A DNA stretch of 64,000 nt from positions 26,880 through 90,879 of the forward strand of contig WRKO01000007.1 in NCBI GenBank assembly GCA_009782215.1, written 5' to 3'. The number at the start of each line of letters is the position of its first letter. Positions within the stretch are counted from its first letter, which is position 1. The DNA is from Oscillospiraceae bacterium (GTDB lineage Bacteria > Bacillota > Clostridia > Oscillospirales > UBA929). Below are positions 7,759 to 16,954 of this stretch, one piece after another. Under the pieces are notes generated by a model, which saw nothing but the letters and a program-made list of their open reading frames with translations, did no database searches and was not told where the DNA came from. The position numbers were made by a program, and so were the translations under genes.

Positions 7759-9450
7759 TCACACCTCATAGATTTCCACCGGATTGTTTTCATCCGCCGG
7801 GGCAAGCAGGCCGCTCATCAGCGCTTGGCGGAACGCGGCAAGGCAATGCTTGGCGCGGGCGGCGCGGGCGGTGAGGTGTATGTCAAGCGCGCCGCTGTCA
7901 AGCCCCATTTTTATGTGAAGGCTGTCGGAGGGGAACCCGCCCTCGACGACGCTCCGAATGAATTTTTCATAAAAAGCCCCCCAATGCCACGCGGCCGCGG
8001 CAAGCATATCTTGGACAATCCCGCCGCCGGACAGCTCGCAGAGGCGCGCGCAGACGCCCGGAAACGCCTTGGGCGCGGGAGAAACGCCGTAAGGAGCCTG
8101 CGGCATCGCGATGATGTCAACGCCGCGCTCAGCCATGCGCGTGAACGCGCCGGGGTCGTCCGCCCGTGCCATGAAGATATGCGAGGCGGGACGCGCCGCG
8201 GACGCGCCGCAGGCCAGCGCTTGAAGATTCTCCCCAAGCCCCCCTAGCTCGTGCGGCAGATACAGGCAGCCGATTCGCGCGGCCTTTGAAAGGCTTCCCG
8301 CCAGCACGCCCATCAGGAAGGCGGCCTCCTCTGTCTTAATGTGGTATGTGCTGACAAACCCGGCCGGCTCGTCGCGGCAGAGCATCACCAGCTTGTTTTT
8401 TTGCTCCAGCGCGGTGCGCAGCGCGGCGTCGGACAAGGCGGGGTGGGTGGCGAAAATCACGTCCCCCGGCACGTCGGGGGACAACCCCTCGGCGCTCTGC
8501 GTGACGATCTCCGGGAAAGCCCGTCTCAGCGCGAAGCGCCCCGCCTCGTGCGCTTCCGCCGACGCGGCGGACTGCGGAGGGACGCAATACGCAAACGTCA
8601 CCGAGGGCGGCGCGCCGCGCGGGATGTAAAACAGAGGCTTGGAAACCGCCCCGTCGGGGCCGGACACCGTTCTGACCGGCTCCGGGCATGACAGGGATTC
8701 CCACTGCGGGCGGCAGAGGGCGGCTTTTTTGCTCAGCGCCGCTTCGTTCTCCCCGGCAGGCAGGCCATACAGCTTGGCATACTGCCAAAAGGCGTCGCCG
8801 GTGGTGATGTCGGGGAGGGCTTGGTTGAATCCGCGCTTGTGATAGACGGCGCGGAACGCCGCGAAAGCGTCCTCAAGCAGCGTCTCGTCCCCGCCGCACA
8901 GCCCGCGCAGCTCGGTGAAACGCCCGGGAACCGAAAACCACATATGCCGGATGACCTTCTGCTTGTTGCCGCCGAGCAGTTCGAGGAAAACGGCGGCTTC
9001 CGCCGTCTCTCCCCCGGGCGGGGGCATCAGGCGGGTCACGCTTGCCGAGAGCGAATAGTTTGAGAGGACGGACGCCGCGCTCACCCGTTTATGCCCCTCC
9101 AGAACATAGCAGTATCCCATATACTCAAACGCCCGTATCGGCTCGGTGATGCCCTTCTCCAGCGCGGAGGCGTAGAGCGCCTTCCACTTACCGGAAAACT
9201 CGCTGTCTTCGCCCAGCAGCGGCATAAAACTGCCCGAAAGGGCATGGGAACGGCCCGCCGCATAGGTGCCGCGGATTTTCTTGATTGGCAGCTCAATCAG
9301 CCCAAGCGGGACGTCGCCGCAGGTTTCCTTCGGCTCGAAAACAGGCAAAAGCCCGCTTCGCCCCGCCGCGTTCTGCTCAGCAACAAAGCGGCGTCCTTCT
9401 TTCAGGGCGGCGCGATAGGCCTCTGCGGCTTCGTTCAGCGCGGGATTCAT
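7759..9450 (-). CDS. ParB-like domain fused to a BMP/Med-type periplasmic-binding domain, apparently cytoplasmic
   Basis: The 563-residue protein joins two unlike parts. Residues about 48-135 look like a ParB/sulfiredoxin-type domain: LIELPIKKI followed by YVLEGHKRVSAASVL, which matches the ParB GHRR-type box with Lys in place of the first Arg. Residues about 255-550 resemble the BMP family (PnrA/Med nucleoside-binding proteins): FVSTYHIKTEEAAFLMGVLAG, then ARIGCLYLPHELGG and WHWGAFYEKFIRSV. BMP proteins normally are exported lipoproteins that feed nucleosides to ABC importers, but no signal peptide or lipobox is present. A ligand-sensing cytoplasmic role is inference. It is translationally coupled to the preceding mutarotase-like gene (four-base overlap) and is the last gene of the gcv-ABC run. 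Confidence 0.72.
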   Translation of the reverse strand: MNPALNEAAEAYRAALKEGRRFVAEQNAAGRSGLLPVFEPKETCGDVPLGLIELPIKKIRGTYAAGRSHALSGSFMPLLGEDSEFSGKWKALYASALEKGITEPIRAFEYMGYCYVLEGHKRVSAASVLSNYSLSASVTRLMPPPGGETAEAAVFLELLGGNKQKVIRHMWFSVPGRFTELRGLCGGDETLLEDAFAAFRAVYHKRGFNQALPDITTGDAFWQYAKLYGLPAGENEAALSKKAALCRPQWESLSCPEPVRTVSGPDGAVSKPLFYIPRGAPPSVTFAYCVPPQSAASAEAHEAGRFALRRAFPEIVTQSAEGLSPDVPGDVIFATHPALSDAALRTALEQKNKLVMLCRDEPAGFVSTYHIKTEEAAFLMGVLAGSLSKAARIGCLYLPHELGGLGENLQALACGASAARPASHIFMARADDPGAFTRMAERGVDIIAMPQAPYGVSPAPKAFPGVCARLCELSGGGIVQDMLAAAAWHWGAFYEKFIRSVVEGGFPSDSLHIKMGLDSGALDIHLTARAARAKHCLAAFRQALMSGLLAPADENNPVEIYEV

Positions 9451-10364
9451 TCGCCGTATTTCGCTATCAGCCCGGCCTCGTCAAGCTCTCCGGGTTCAGG
9501 GAATAACAGCCATTCCTCCTCGTGCGCCGCGGATTGGTTCGCGTAAAGGGTCACGAGCGGCCCGATGGATTCCATTTCGATGAACAGATGGTTGGTGTAT
9601 GTTTCAAAGTCACAGCCGAAGTCGGGATAGTCCGCGCTGGGCAGCGGCGCCCACATTTTTTTGAACACGGTGCCTTTGTTGTGATACAGCGCGTACCCGT
9701 TGAGGTTGAGCGTGCCTATTTTCAGCGCCCGCTTGGTTTCGTCGGGGCGGATGGACACAAAATCGTCGTGCCAGCGGAGGCGGCGGTCGCCCATATCGGT
9801 GTACGGCCAGACGACAAACACCCGGTCGGGCAGCAGCGCGATATCCTGCTTGGACTGCGGGAAGACCAGCAGCCCGCCCGGCGCGAGCTGGGTTATCGCC
9901 CACGGCGCCAGCGTGACAAGCTCGCCGCCCTTGTTGAGGATGCGGTGCCGTACCGACACGCGGGGCGCGGCCGAATCTAGGCGCACCTCTATCGAAAACT
10001 GCAAGCCCAGCCCCTTTTGCGGCGGCGCGGTCAAAATAAAGCCCTGCGGCGTTACGGAGACGTCTACGGGCTCGTCGTCGGGGTAATACGAGTTCAGCAC
10101 ATGCTCCGGGCTGCTCCACAGCCTATGCCCGCCGAGGATGTGATACTCGTCTCCCTTGCCGAACGCTAGGTCCAGACCGTCCACCCGCGTCACCGCCTCG
10201 CGCTTCTCGTCCGTCCAAAACAGATTTTCCCCGCCAGCCTCCGACAGATGGATAATCCGGGGGCCGCAATCCGTCGTGGCGTAGAGTTCCACCGCGCCGT
10301 TGTCGGCGCGGATTGCCGCTCCGAAATTTTTGTAATTGTCAATTCTTGTAACCGTAACCGGCAT
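9447..10364 (-). CDS. Galactose-mutarotase-fold protein (DUF4380-like)
   Basis: The 305-residue protein is all-beta in character, with segments ELYATTDCGPRIIHLSE, HILGGHRLWSSPE and VRHRILNKGGELVTLAPWAITQ that recall aldose-1-epimerase-like and DUF4380 proteins. This fold binds sugars or sugar-like ligands. No catalytic assignment is made because the epimerase His/Glu pair cannot be identified with certainty. The ATG at 10364 is chosen because AGGAGG stands about seven bases upstream; the open frame continues further upstream but without a better ribosome site. The gene begins 25 bases after the ABC exporter stop and overlaps the ParB-like/BMP gene by four bases. Confidence 0.65.
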   Translation of the reverse strand: MPVTVTRIDNYKNFGAAIRADNGAVELYATTDCGPRIIHLSEAGGENLFWTDEKREAVTRVDGLDLAFGKGDEYHILGGHRLWSSPEHVLNSYYPDDEPVDVSVTPQGFILTAPPQKGLGLQFSIEVRLDSAAPRVSVRHRILNKGGELVTLAPWAITQLAPGGLLVFPQSKQDIALLPDRVFVVWPYTDMGDRRLRWHDDFVSIRPDETKRALKIGTLNLNGYALYHNKGTVFKKMWAPLPSADYPDFGCDFETYTNHLFIEMESIGPLVTLYANQSAAHEEEWLLFPEPGELDEAGLIAKYGE

Positions 10365-10389
10365 AATATCGCCTCCTGTGCAACTCTTA

Positions 10390-12237
10390 TTATACCCAAT
10401 CCCCCTGCTTTTGGCAACAGCTTTTTTGCGTCCCGCTCCCTTCCCCGCTTTGCGACATATACAGCTTATGGTACAGGCCCCGGGCCTCAATCAGTTCGTC
10501 ATGGCTGCCCATTTCGGCGATGTTTCCGCCGTCGATATACAGGATTTTCGAGCAGTTGCGGATGGTGGACAGGCGGTGGGCGACGATGAAGGAGGTGCGG
10601 CCCACCAGCAGGCGGGCGATGCCCTCCTGCACCAAGCGCTCGGTATTGGTGTCGATGCTGGAGGTGGCTTCGTCTAAGATTAGGATGCGCGGATCGCTTA
10701 ACAGCGTGCGGGCGAAGGAGATGAGCTGTTTTTGCCCGGCGGACAGCCCCTCGCCCCGCTCGTTGACCGGGGTGTAATACCCTTTGGGCAGCTTTTGGAT
10801 GAATTCGTCGGCAAAGACCGTCCGCGCGGCCTCGACGCACTCTTTATCGGTGGCGTCCAGCCGCCCGTAGCGGATGTTTTCGATGATGTTGCCTGAGAAG
10901 ATGAAGGTGTCTTGCAGCATGATGCCCATCTGCCGGCGGAGGGAGACGAGGGTTACCTCGTCTATGTCGTGTCCGTCTATGTACACCTTGCCGCCGGAGA
11001 GGTTGTAGAAGCGCGACAGCAGGTTGATGATGGTCGATTTGCCCGCGCCCGTAGGCCCTACCAGCGCGATGGACTCGCCCTCCAGCGCCTCGAAGGTCAC
11101 GCCTTTCAGCACCGGGATGCCCGGCTCATAGGAAAAGACGACGTCCATAAAGGTGACATTGCCTTGGATGACGGGCAGCGTGTACGCCCCCTCGCCGTCG
11201 GCGACCGAAACCGGCTCGTCCATCACCTGAAAGATGCGCTCAAGGTACGCCACGGTATTGATGAGGTTGTTGTAGAGGTTGCCGAGATTTTGCAGCGGCT
11301 GCCAGAAGCGCGAGGCATAGCCCGCCATTGCGATGACGACGCCGACGGTCAGATTGTCCATCGCCCCAATCAGGGCCGCGACGCCCACGACGTAGATGGC
11401 CGCTGTGACCATCCGCGCCAGCACCGCCGTCACCGGCCACATGCTGTGGATAATGCGGACGGCCTTCATCCATACACGGCGGTTTTCGTTTAAGAGTTCC
11501 TCCATCACCTCTTGGTTCACAGCCTCGCGGGTAAACGCCTGCGTGACGCGCACGCCGTTGAAGTTTTCGGCGATGTAGGCGGTCATATTGGATTGCTTGT
11601 TGGAAACAAGCTGCCACGCGCGGCGCTGTTTGCGCTTGATGGTGAAGATATACAGCCCGAACAGGGGCAGGCCGCACAGCATCACCAGCGTTAGCTGCCA
11701 TGAGACAAAGAGGGCGGCGTAAAGGACGATGAACACCATTGAAAGCGGCTCAATGATGAAGTTGACCAGCCCCGACGAGAGGAAATCGGCGACGGTATTG
11801 ACGTAGTTGACCACACGCACCAGTATCTTCCCCGCCGGGCGGCTGTCATAGTAGTCGAAGGGCAGTTTTTGCAGGTGGGCAAACAGGTCGGCGCGGATTT
11901 CGGAGACAATATACTGCCCCGTCGTGGCGTTGAGGCGGGAACGGGCGCGGTTGCAGACGACAATGACGACGCTGACGGCGATGAACGCCGCCCCCGCGAC
12001 GAGGATGCCGGGGACGTTTTCGCCGGGGATGTAGGTGTCAATGACAAGCATGGTGAGCAGCGGCGTGAGCAGGCCAAGCAGAATGGCGGCGGCGCTGATG
12101 AAAAACGTCTTGACAAAGTTTTTCCTGTAGCGCTTGATGTATTTCATGGCGCGCTTCAGATGATTCCAATTAAACGGGGCGTCCAGCTCCTCGTCTACGT
12201 TGAAAGTGTTGCGTTTTCTGTCAGCCAACGCTTTCAC
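10390..12237 (-). CDS. ABC exporter half-transporter, catalytically competent subunit
   Basis: The 615-residue protein has an exporter-type transmembrane domain of six predicted helices (about residues 40-325) and a C-terminal ATPase domain. The ATPase shows Walker A GPTGAGKST, signature LSAGQKQ, Walker B with the catalytic glutamate (LILDEATSSID) and the H-loop histidine (IVAHRLSTI). It overlaps the upstream ABC gene by 17 bases. The partner has a degenerate ATPase site, so the two almost certainly form a heterodimeric exporter of the BmrCD/LmrCD/TM287-288 class. The substrate is unknown, as drug, lipid and peptide exporters share this architecture. Confidence 0.92.
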   Translation of the reverse strand: MKALADRKRNTFNVDEELDAPFNWNHLKRAMKYIKRYRKNFVKTFFISAAAILLGLLTPLLTMLVIDTYIPGENVPGILVAGAAFIAVSVVIVVCNRARSRLNATTGQYIVSEIRADLFAHLQKLPFDYYDSRPAGKILVRVVNYVNTVADFLSSGLVNFIIEPLSMVFIVLYAALFVSWQLTLVMLCGLPLFGLYIFTIKRKQRRAWQLVSNKQSNMTAYIAENFNGVRVTQAFTREAVNQEVMEELLNENRRVWMKAVRIIHSMWPVTAVLARMVTAAIYVVGVAALIGAMDNLTVGVVIAMAGYASRFWQPLQNLGNLYNNLINTVAYLERIFQVMDEPVSVADGEGAYTLPVIQGNVTFMDVVFSYEPGIPVLKGVTFEALEGESIALVGPTGAGKSTIINLLSRFYNLSGGKVYIDGHDIDEVTLVSLRRQMGIMLQDTFIFSGNIIENIRYGRLDATDKECVEAARTVFADEFIQKLPKGYYTPVNERGEGLSAGQKQLISFARTLLSDPRILILDEATSSIDTNTERLVQEGIARLLVGRTSFIVAHRLSTIRNCSKILYIDGGNIAEMGSHDELIEARGLYHKLYMSQSGEGSGTQKSCCQKQGDWV

Positions 12238-13963
12238 CCCCGTCCCGTTCCCCCTGCTGCAAGAGGTGTGTTTGGTAATAATAGCCCTTGTTTGCCATCA
12301 GCTCCGCGTGCGTCCCCTCCTCGCTGACGCTTCCGTCCTCGAGGATGTAGATGCGGTCGGCGTGACGGATGGACGAGACGCGCTGGGCGATGATGACGGT
12401 GGTGGCTTGGCGGGGCATGGCGCGAAGCTGTTTTTGGATTTCCTTCTCCGTTTCCATATCCACGGCGCTGGTGGTATCGTCGAGGATTAAAATCGGCGGT
12501 TCGGGCAGCAGGGCGCGCGCCAGCGAAATGCGCTGCTTCTGCCCGCCGGAAAGCCCCGTTCCCCTCTCCCCCACGACGGTTTGGTACCCGTCGGAGAGCT
12601 TTTCGACAAAGCGGGCGGCGTCGGCGACGGAGGCGGCCCGCCGGATACGCTCCTCCGGCGCGTCCGGCTCGCCGTAGGCGATGTTGTCCTCCACCGGCGC
12701 GGAGAACAGGAAAACATCCTGCATCGTCATCCCTACCGCGCCGCGCAAGTCTTCCAGCGCGTAATGCTCGACATTGATTCCGTCCACCAGCACCGCACCG
12801 CGCGTCACATCGGCAAAGCGGGGGATGAGCGACGCCAGCGCCGTCTTGCCCGATCCGGTGGGACCCATCAGCCCGACGGTGGCTCCAGCGGGGATGTCGA
12901 TGTTGATATCCTTCAGGATATCGGTCTTGCCGATGCGCAGGGAGACGCCTTTGAAGGAGATATCCCCGTTAATCCCCGTGTGCTTGACGGGGTTTTCGGG
13001 CGTTTGGACGGCGCTGCGCCAGTAATACAGCTCAATCAGTTTCTCGCCCGAGGCGAAAAACCGCTGCGCGTCGTTAATCAGCGTGCCCATGTTGACAATC
13101 GGCTGGTTGAGCGCCCACGCCAGAGCCAGAAAAATCTGCATTTGGCCCAGCGTGACCCGCCCGGATATGACCATGAGGCCGCCCACGACCAGATTGATGA
13201 CCGACAGGAACTGCGACGCCGACTCAATGAGCGGGGCGTAGCGCAGCCATGTTTTGTTGACGGTGAGCTGCGCGTCGCGGTAGGCTTCGTTTTCGCGCGT
13301 GAATTTCTCCGTCTCAAACGGTTCGCGGCAGAATGCCTTGACGACGCGGATGCCATTGATGTTTTCGTTGACGGCGGTGGACAGCGCGGCGCGGCGCTCA
13401 CGCACGGCCCCGTGCGCGGGGCGCATTCTTTTCCCCAGCCGAAAGCCCAGAAACGCGGCTATGGGCGTGATGACGAACAGGCACAGGGCATACAGCGGGT
13501 CGAGGATTAGGAAGACCGCCATCGTCGCCGCCGCCATTAAGAAGGACTCTATCATCCCCGGCAGCACCCAGCAGATGAAGTGGCGCATAATATCGATATC
13601 GCCGGTGCATTTGGTGATTAAGTCGCCCGCCGCGTTTTGCCGGAAGAAGTCCGACGATTGCGAGAGGATGCGCGAGAAGAGGTCGCGCCGCATTCCGCGC
13701 ACAACCTCTTGAGACAGTATTTCCCAAGAAATTGTGTTGGTATACTTCACCGCCATGAAGCACAGCCCCACCAAAAGCGCTCCGCCCAGCAGCGGGAGCA
13801 GCGCGTCATGGTCTCCTCCGAGCAGCACGTCGTCAATAATCCGCCGGAAGAAAAACGGCTCCGCCATCACCAAGCCCACAAACAAAACGGACATCACAAA
13901 CCCGGCGTAAAGCCGCCACCCGTGCCGCCCCGCCCACTGCATCGCCCATTTAATTACATTCAT
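12221..13963 (-). CDS. ABC exporter half-transporter, subunit with degenerate ATPase site
   Basis: The 580-residue protein has six predicted membrane helices followed by an ATPase domain with Walker A GPTGSGKTA and signature LSGGQKQ. The Walker B glutamate is replaced by aspartate (LILDDTTSAVD) and the H-loop histidine by glutamine (VIIAQRVSS). This pattern is typical of the non-hydrolysing site in heterodimeric exporters. The start codon overlaps the gcvPB stop by four bases, so translation is coupled to the glycine cleavage genes, which is unusual for an exporter. The downstream ABC gene overlaps by 17 bases. Confidence 0.92.
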   Translation of the reverse strand: MNVIKWAMQWAGRHGWRLYAGFVMSVLFVGLVMAEPFFFRRIIDDVLLGGDHDALLPLLGGALLVGLCFMAVKYTNTISWEILSQEVVRGMRRDLFSRILSQSSDFFRQNAAGDLITKCTGDIDIMRHFICWVLPGMIESFLMAAATMAVFLILDPLYALCLFVITPIAAFLGFRLGKRMRPAHGAVRERRAALSTAVNENINGIRVVKAFCREPFETEKFTRENEAYRDAQLTVNKTWLRYAPLIESASQFLSVINLVVGGLMVISGRVTLGQMQIFLALAWALNQPIVNMGTLINDAQRFFASGEKLIELYYWRSAVQTPENPVKHTGINGDISFKGVSLRIGKTDILKDINIDIPAGATVGLMGPTGSGKTALASLIPRFADVTRGAVLVDGINVEHYALEDLRGAVGMTMQDVFLFSAPVEDNIAYGEPDAPEERIRRAASVADAARFVEKLSDGYQTVVGERGTGLSGGQKQRISLARALLPEPPILILDDTTSAVDMETEKEIQKQLRAMPRQATTVIIAQRVSSIRHADRIYILEDGSVSEEGTHAELMANKGYYYQTHLLQQGERDGGESVG

Positions 13964-15321
13964 CGTTTCAACACCGGCTCTCTTGCGGCTTTAACCTCGT
14001 CTAGGCGGCCTACGGGGGTGGTGCGGGGGGCTTTTTTCAGCGCGTCGGGGTCGGTTTTGAACAGGCCGGCTATCTCCAGCATGGCGGCGGCGAACGCCTC
14101 CAGCGTTTCCGGTGATTCCGTCTCGGTCGGCTCGACCATCATGCTTTCCTTGACGATGGACGGGAAATAGATGGTCGGCGGATGAAACCCCCGATCCATC
14201 AGCGCTTTGGCGGCGTCCAGCGCCGAGGGCGCGGAAAGGACGAACTCGTGCATACAGCGGCTGCCGAACGGCGTCTCATACGCCCCGGACAGCTCGCCGA
14301 GCAGCCAGTTCGCATTTAGGACGGCGATTTCACTCACGCGGCGCAGGCCTTCCGCGCCCAGCGAGCGGATGTAGCAATACGCCCGGACAAGCACGCCGAA
14401 GTTGCCGTAGTATGACCGCACACGCCCGATATCGGCCAGATAGGGCGTCAGGCCTTTCCGCACGCCCACCGGGCCCGCGCCGGGGCCGCCGCCGCCGTGC
14501 GGGGTGGAGAAGGTCTTGTGCAGATTGAGGTGGACGACGTCAAAGCCCATCGCGCCGGGCGAGGTGTAGCCCATGATGGCGTTGAGGTTGGCTCCGTCGT
14601 AATAGAGCAGCCCGCCCGCGCCGTGGATGATGGCTTCGATTTGGGGGATATGCTTTTCAAACAGCCCAAGCGTGTTTGGATTGGTCAGCATCAGGCCCGC
14701 CAGCGATTCCCCCGTTTCGGAAACAACGGCCCGCAAGACCTCCGGGTCAACCAGCCCGTCCGCCCCACTCGGCACGGTGCGCGCGGTAAACCCCGTCTGC
14801 GCCACCGACGCGGGGTTGGTGCCGTGCGCCGAATCGGGGATGAGGATGATTTTGCGCTCCGGTTCGCGGCGCTTTTGGAAGTACGCGGCGAACACCATCA
14901 GCCCGGCCAACTCCCCGTGCGCCCCCGCCGCCGGTTGGAGCGAAAACGCCCCCATATCGCATATGGCGCAGAGATACTCCTCTAATTCCGCCATCAGCCG
15001 CAGACAGCCTTGATTTTTTTCCTCCGGCAGCATCGGGTGGGCGAGGGCGAAGCCCGGAAGGGACGCGATTTGCTCGTGGATTTTAGGGTTGTATTTCATT
15101 GTACAGGAGCCGAGCGGGTAAAAGCCGGTATCCACGCTGAAGTTCATCTTCGCCAGCGCCGTGTAGTGCCGCACGGCGTCCGGCTCGGCGACCTCCGGCA
15201 GGGCGGGCGGCGACGGGCGCAGATGCTCTCCGACGATGTCCTCCGGCGGGATTTCCGGCACGTCGCACGGCTCCGGGAAAAAGCCGCGCCGCCCGGATAC
15301 GGATTTGTCATAGACGGTCAT
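13960..15321 (-). CDS. gcvPB: Glycine dehydrogenase (decarboxylating) subunit 2
   Basis: The 453-residue protein is the C-terminal half of the split P-protein. Landmarks are FYPLGSCTMKYNPK, GAHGELAGLMVF, the DSAHGTNPASV loop, and the PLP lysine in HLNLHKTFSTPHGGGGPG. With GcvPA it decarboxylates glycine and loads the aminomethyl group onto the lipoyl arm of GcvH. Its ATG overlaps the gcvPA stop by four bases. Confidence 0.96.
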   Translation of the reverse strand: MTVYDKSVSGRRGFFPEPCDVPEIPPEDIVGEHLRPSPPALPEVAEPDAVRHYTALAKMNFSVDTGFYPLGSCTMKYNPKIHEQIASLPGFALAHPMLPEEKNQGCLRLMAELEEYLCAICDMGAFSLQPAAGAHGELAGLMVFAAYFQKRREPERKIILIPDSAHGTNPASVAQTGFTARTVPSGADGLVDPEVLRAVVSETGESLAGLMLTNPNTLGLFEKHIPQIEAIIHGAGGLLYYDGANLNAIMGYTSPGAMGFDVVHLNLHKTFSTPHGGGGPGAGPVGVRKGLTPYLADIGRVRSYYGNFGVLVRAYCYIRSLGAEGLRRVSEIAVLNANWLLGELSGAYETPFGSRCMHEFVLSAPSALDAAKALMDRGFHPPTIYFPSIVKESMMVEPTETESPETLEAFAAAMLEIAGLFKTDPDALKKAPRTTPVGRLDEVKAAREPVLKR

Positions 15322-16598
15322 TCGGCAGCCCTCCTTTCCGCGCGCCGGACAAACGCGTCAATCTCGGTCTTTGTCCGCTTTTCAGTCACCGCCACCAGCG
15401 AGCCGCGCGGGTTATGCAACGGGTAGGCCCCCGGCAGGACGGCCTCGACGGCAAACTCACGGAAATACGGCGCGTTGAAGAGCGGCTTTATCCCGCGTTC
15501 TTCCAGTTGTGAGCGCAGATACGCCGCTTTGCGGGCGGCGGTGAGCGCAACTTCCCGTAACCCCCTCGGGCCGAGCAGGGAGAGGTAGACGACCGCTCTC
15601 AACGCGGACAGGGCGGCGTTGGAGCAGATGTTGCTGGTAGCTTTTTCGCGGCGGATATGCTGCTCCCGGGCTTGCAGGGTGAGTACAAAGCCGCGCTTAT
15701 CGCCGTTCAGCTCCGCCGTTTCCCCGGCAATCCGTCCCGGCAGACGGCGCAGATATTTTTCCTTCGCGCAGAAATACCCCGCGTGGGGGCCGCCGAACGA
15801 AACGGGGGAACCCAGCGGCTGGCAGTCTCCCACCGCGATATCCACGCCGCACATCCCCGGGCTTTCAAGCAATCCCAGCGATAGCGGGTCGCAGATTGCG
15901 ACGCTCAGGGCGCCCGCGGCGGCGGCGGCGGCGGACGCCAGCGACCGCATCGGCTCAATGACGCCAAAGAAGTTGGGCGATTGGAAAATCACGCAGGCCG
16001 CCTCTTCCGGCCGCGTGTCAAGGGCTGTCTGCCCGCGCCCGTCAAACGGGATTTCGGCAACCTCCAATCCGCTGAAGCGGGCGTATGCAGCCGCCGTTTC
16101 GCGGATATGAGGGTGGACGGCGGCGGAGATATACGCCCGTTTGCGCTTTGTGGCTCCCGCGGACAGCAGCATCGCCTCGCAGGCGGCGGTGGCGGCGTCA
16201 TACATCGAGGCATTGGAAACGTCCAGCCCGGTTAGGCGGCACATTCCCGTCTGAAACTCAAAGATGCCGGTCAGCGTGCCTTGGCTGGCCTCCGGCTGAT
16301 AGGGCGTGTAGGCGGTGACAAACTCCGGCAGGGCGCACAGCGCGTCCACCGCCGCCGGGACATAATGGTCATACAGCCCCGCGCCGATGAAGAGCGGTTC
16401 GCTTATATCGTTCCGTCCCGCCATCTCTTCCAGAAGGCGGCGGAGGGCCGGTTCGCCGAGCGGCTCGGGCAGACCGGATATGCCGTCGGCGCGGCAAGAG
16501 GGCGGGATGTCGGAGAAAAGCTCTCCTGTATGGCTAAGCTCCAGCGCGGCAAGCATGTTCTCCCGCTCGCGCGCGGTCTGCGGTATATAGCTATTCAT
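15318..16598 (-). CDS. gcvPA: Glycine dehydrogenase (decarboxylating) subunit 1
   Basis: The 426-residue protein is the N-terminal half of the split P-protein, with FIGAGLYDHYVPAAVD, TAYTPYQPEASQGTL and SFGGPHAGYFCAKEKY as family landmarks. The ATG at 16598 (MNSYIPQT) is chosen because it matches the family N-terminus; it lies within the last codons of gcvH, giving an eight-base overlap. The open frame extends further upstream but only through gcvH coding sequence. Together with GcvPB it forms a complete P-protein, an arrangement common in Clostridia. Confidence 0.95.
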   Translation of the reverse strand: MNSYIPQTARERENMLAALELSHTGELFSDIPPSCRADGISGLPEPLGEPALRRLLEEMAGRNDISEPLFIGAGLYDHYVPAAVDALCALPEFVTAYTPYQPEASQGTLTGIFEFQTGMCRLTGLDVSNASMYDAATAACEAMLLSAGATKRKRAYISAAVHPHIRETAAAYARFSGLEVAEIPFDGRGQTALDTRPEEAACVIFQSPNFFGVIEPMRSLASAAAAAAGALSVAICDPLSLGLLESPGMCGVDIAVGDCQPLGSPVSFGGPHAGYFCAKEKYLRRLPGRIAGETAELNGDKRGFVLTLQAREQHIRREKATSNICSNAALSALRAVVYLSLLGPRGLREVALTAARKAAYLRSQLEERGIKPLFNAPYFREFAVEAVLPGAYPLHNPRGSLVAVTEKRTKTEIDAFVRRAERRAAE

Positions 16599-16953
16599 CG
16601 CAAAACGCCGAATACGCGCCCTCGTCCAGCAGGCCGGCAAGCTCGGCCGGGTCGCTGAGGCGGATGCGGAACACCCATGTCTCCTCCGGCGCGCTGTTGA
16701 GCAGCGAAGGCTCTCTCTGCGGGTCGGGGTTGACGGCAATAATCTCGCCCGACACCGGCGTTAGGATGTCCGACGCCGCTTTGACCGATTCGACCGCGCC
16801 CGCCGCTTCGCCCGCCGCCAGCGCCGTGCCGGGAGGCTCTGCTTCGCAGAAGACGATATCCCCCAGTTGGTTTTGCGCGTGGTTTGTGATGCCTACCTCG
16901 CCGGTGTCCCCGACGATGTAGAGCCACTCGTGGTCTTTTGAATAGTACCGCAC
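16591..16953 (-). CDS. gcvH: Glycine cleavage system H protein
   Basis: The 120-residue lipoyl carrier has YYSKDHEWLY at the N-terminus, the conserved GITNHAQNQLGDIVF block and the lipoylated lysine in ESVKAASD. It starts with GTG, preceded by AGGAGGGCG, one base after the gcvT stop codon. It shuttles the aminomethyl group between the P- and T-proteins. No lipoamide dehydrogenase or lipoate ligase gene is visible in the window. Confidence 0.96.
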   Translation of the reverse strand: MRYYSKDHEWLYIVGDTGEVGITNHAQNQLGDIVFCEAEPPGTALAAGEAAGAVESVKAASDILTPVSGEIIAVNPDPQREPSLLNSAPEETWVFRIRLSDPAELAGLLDEGAYSAFCDE

Positions 16954-16954
16954 G

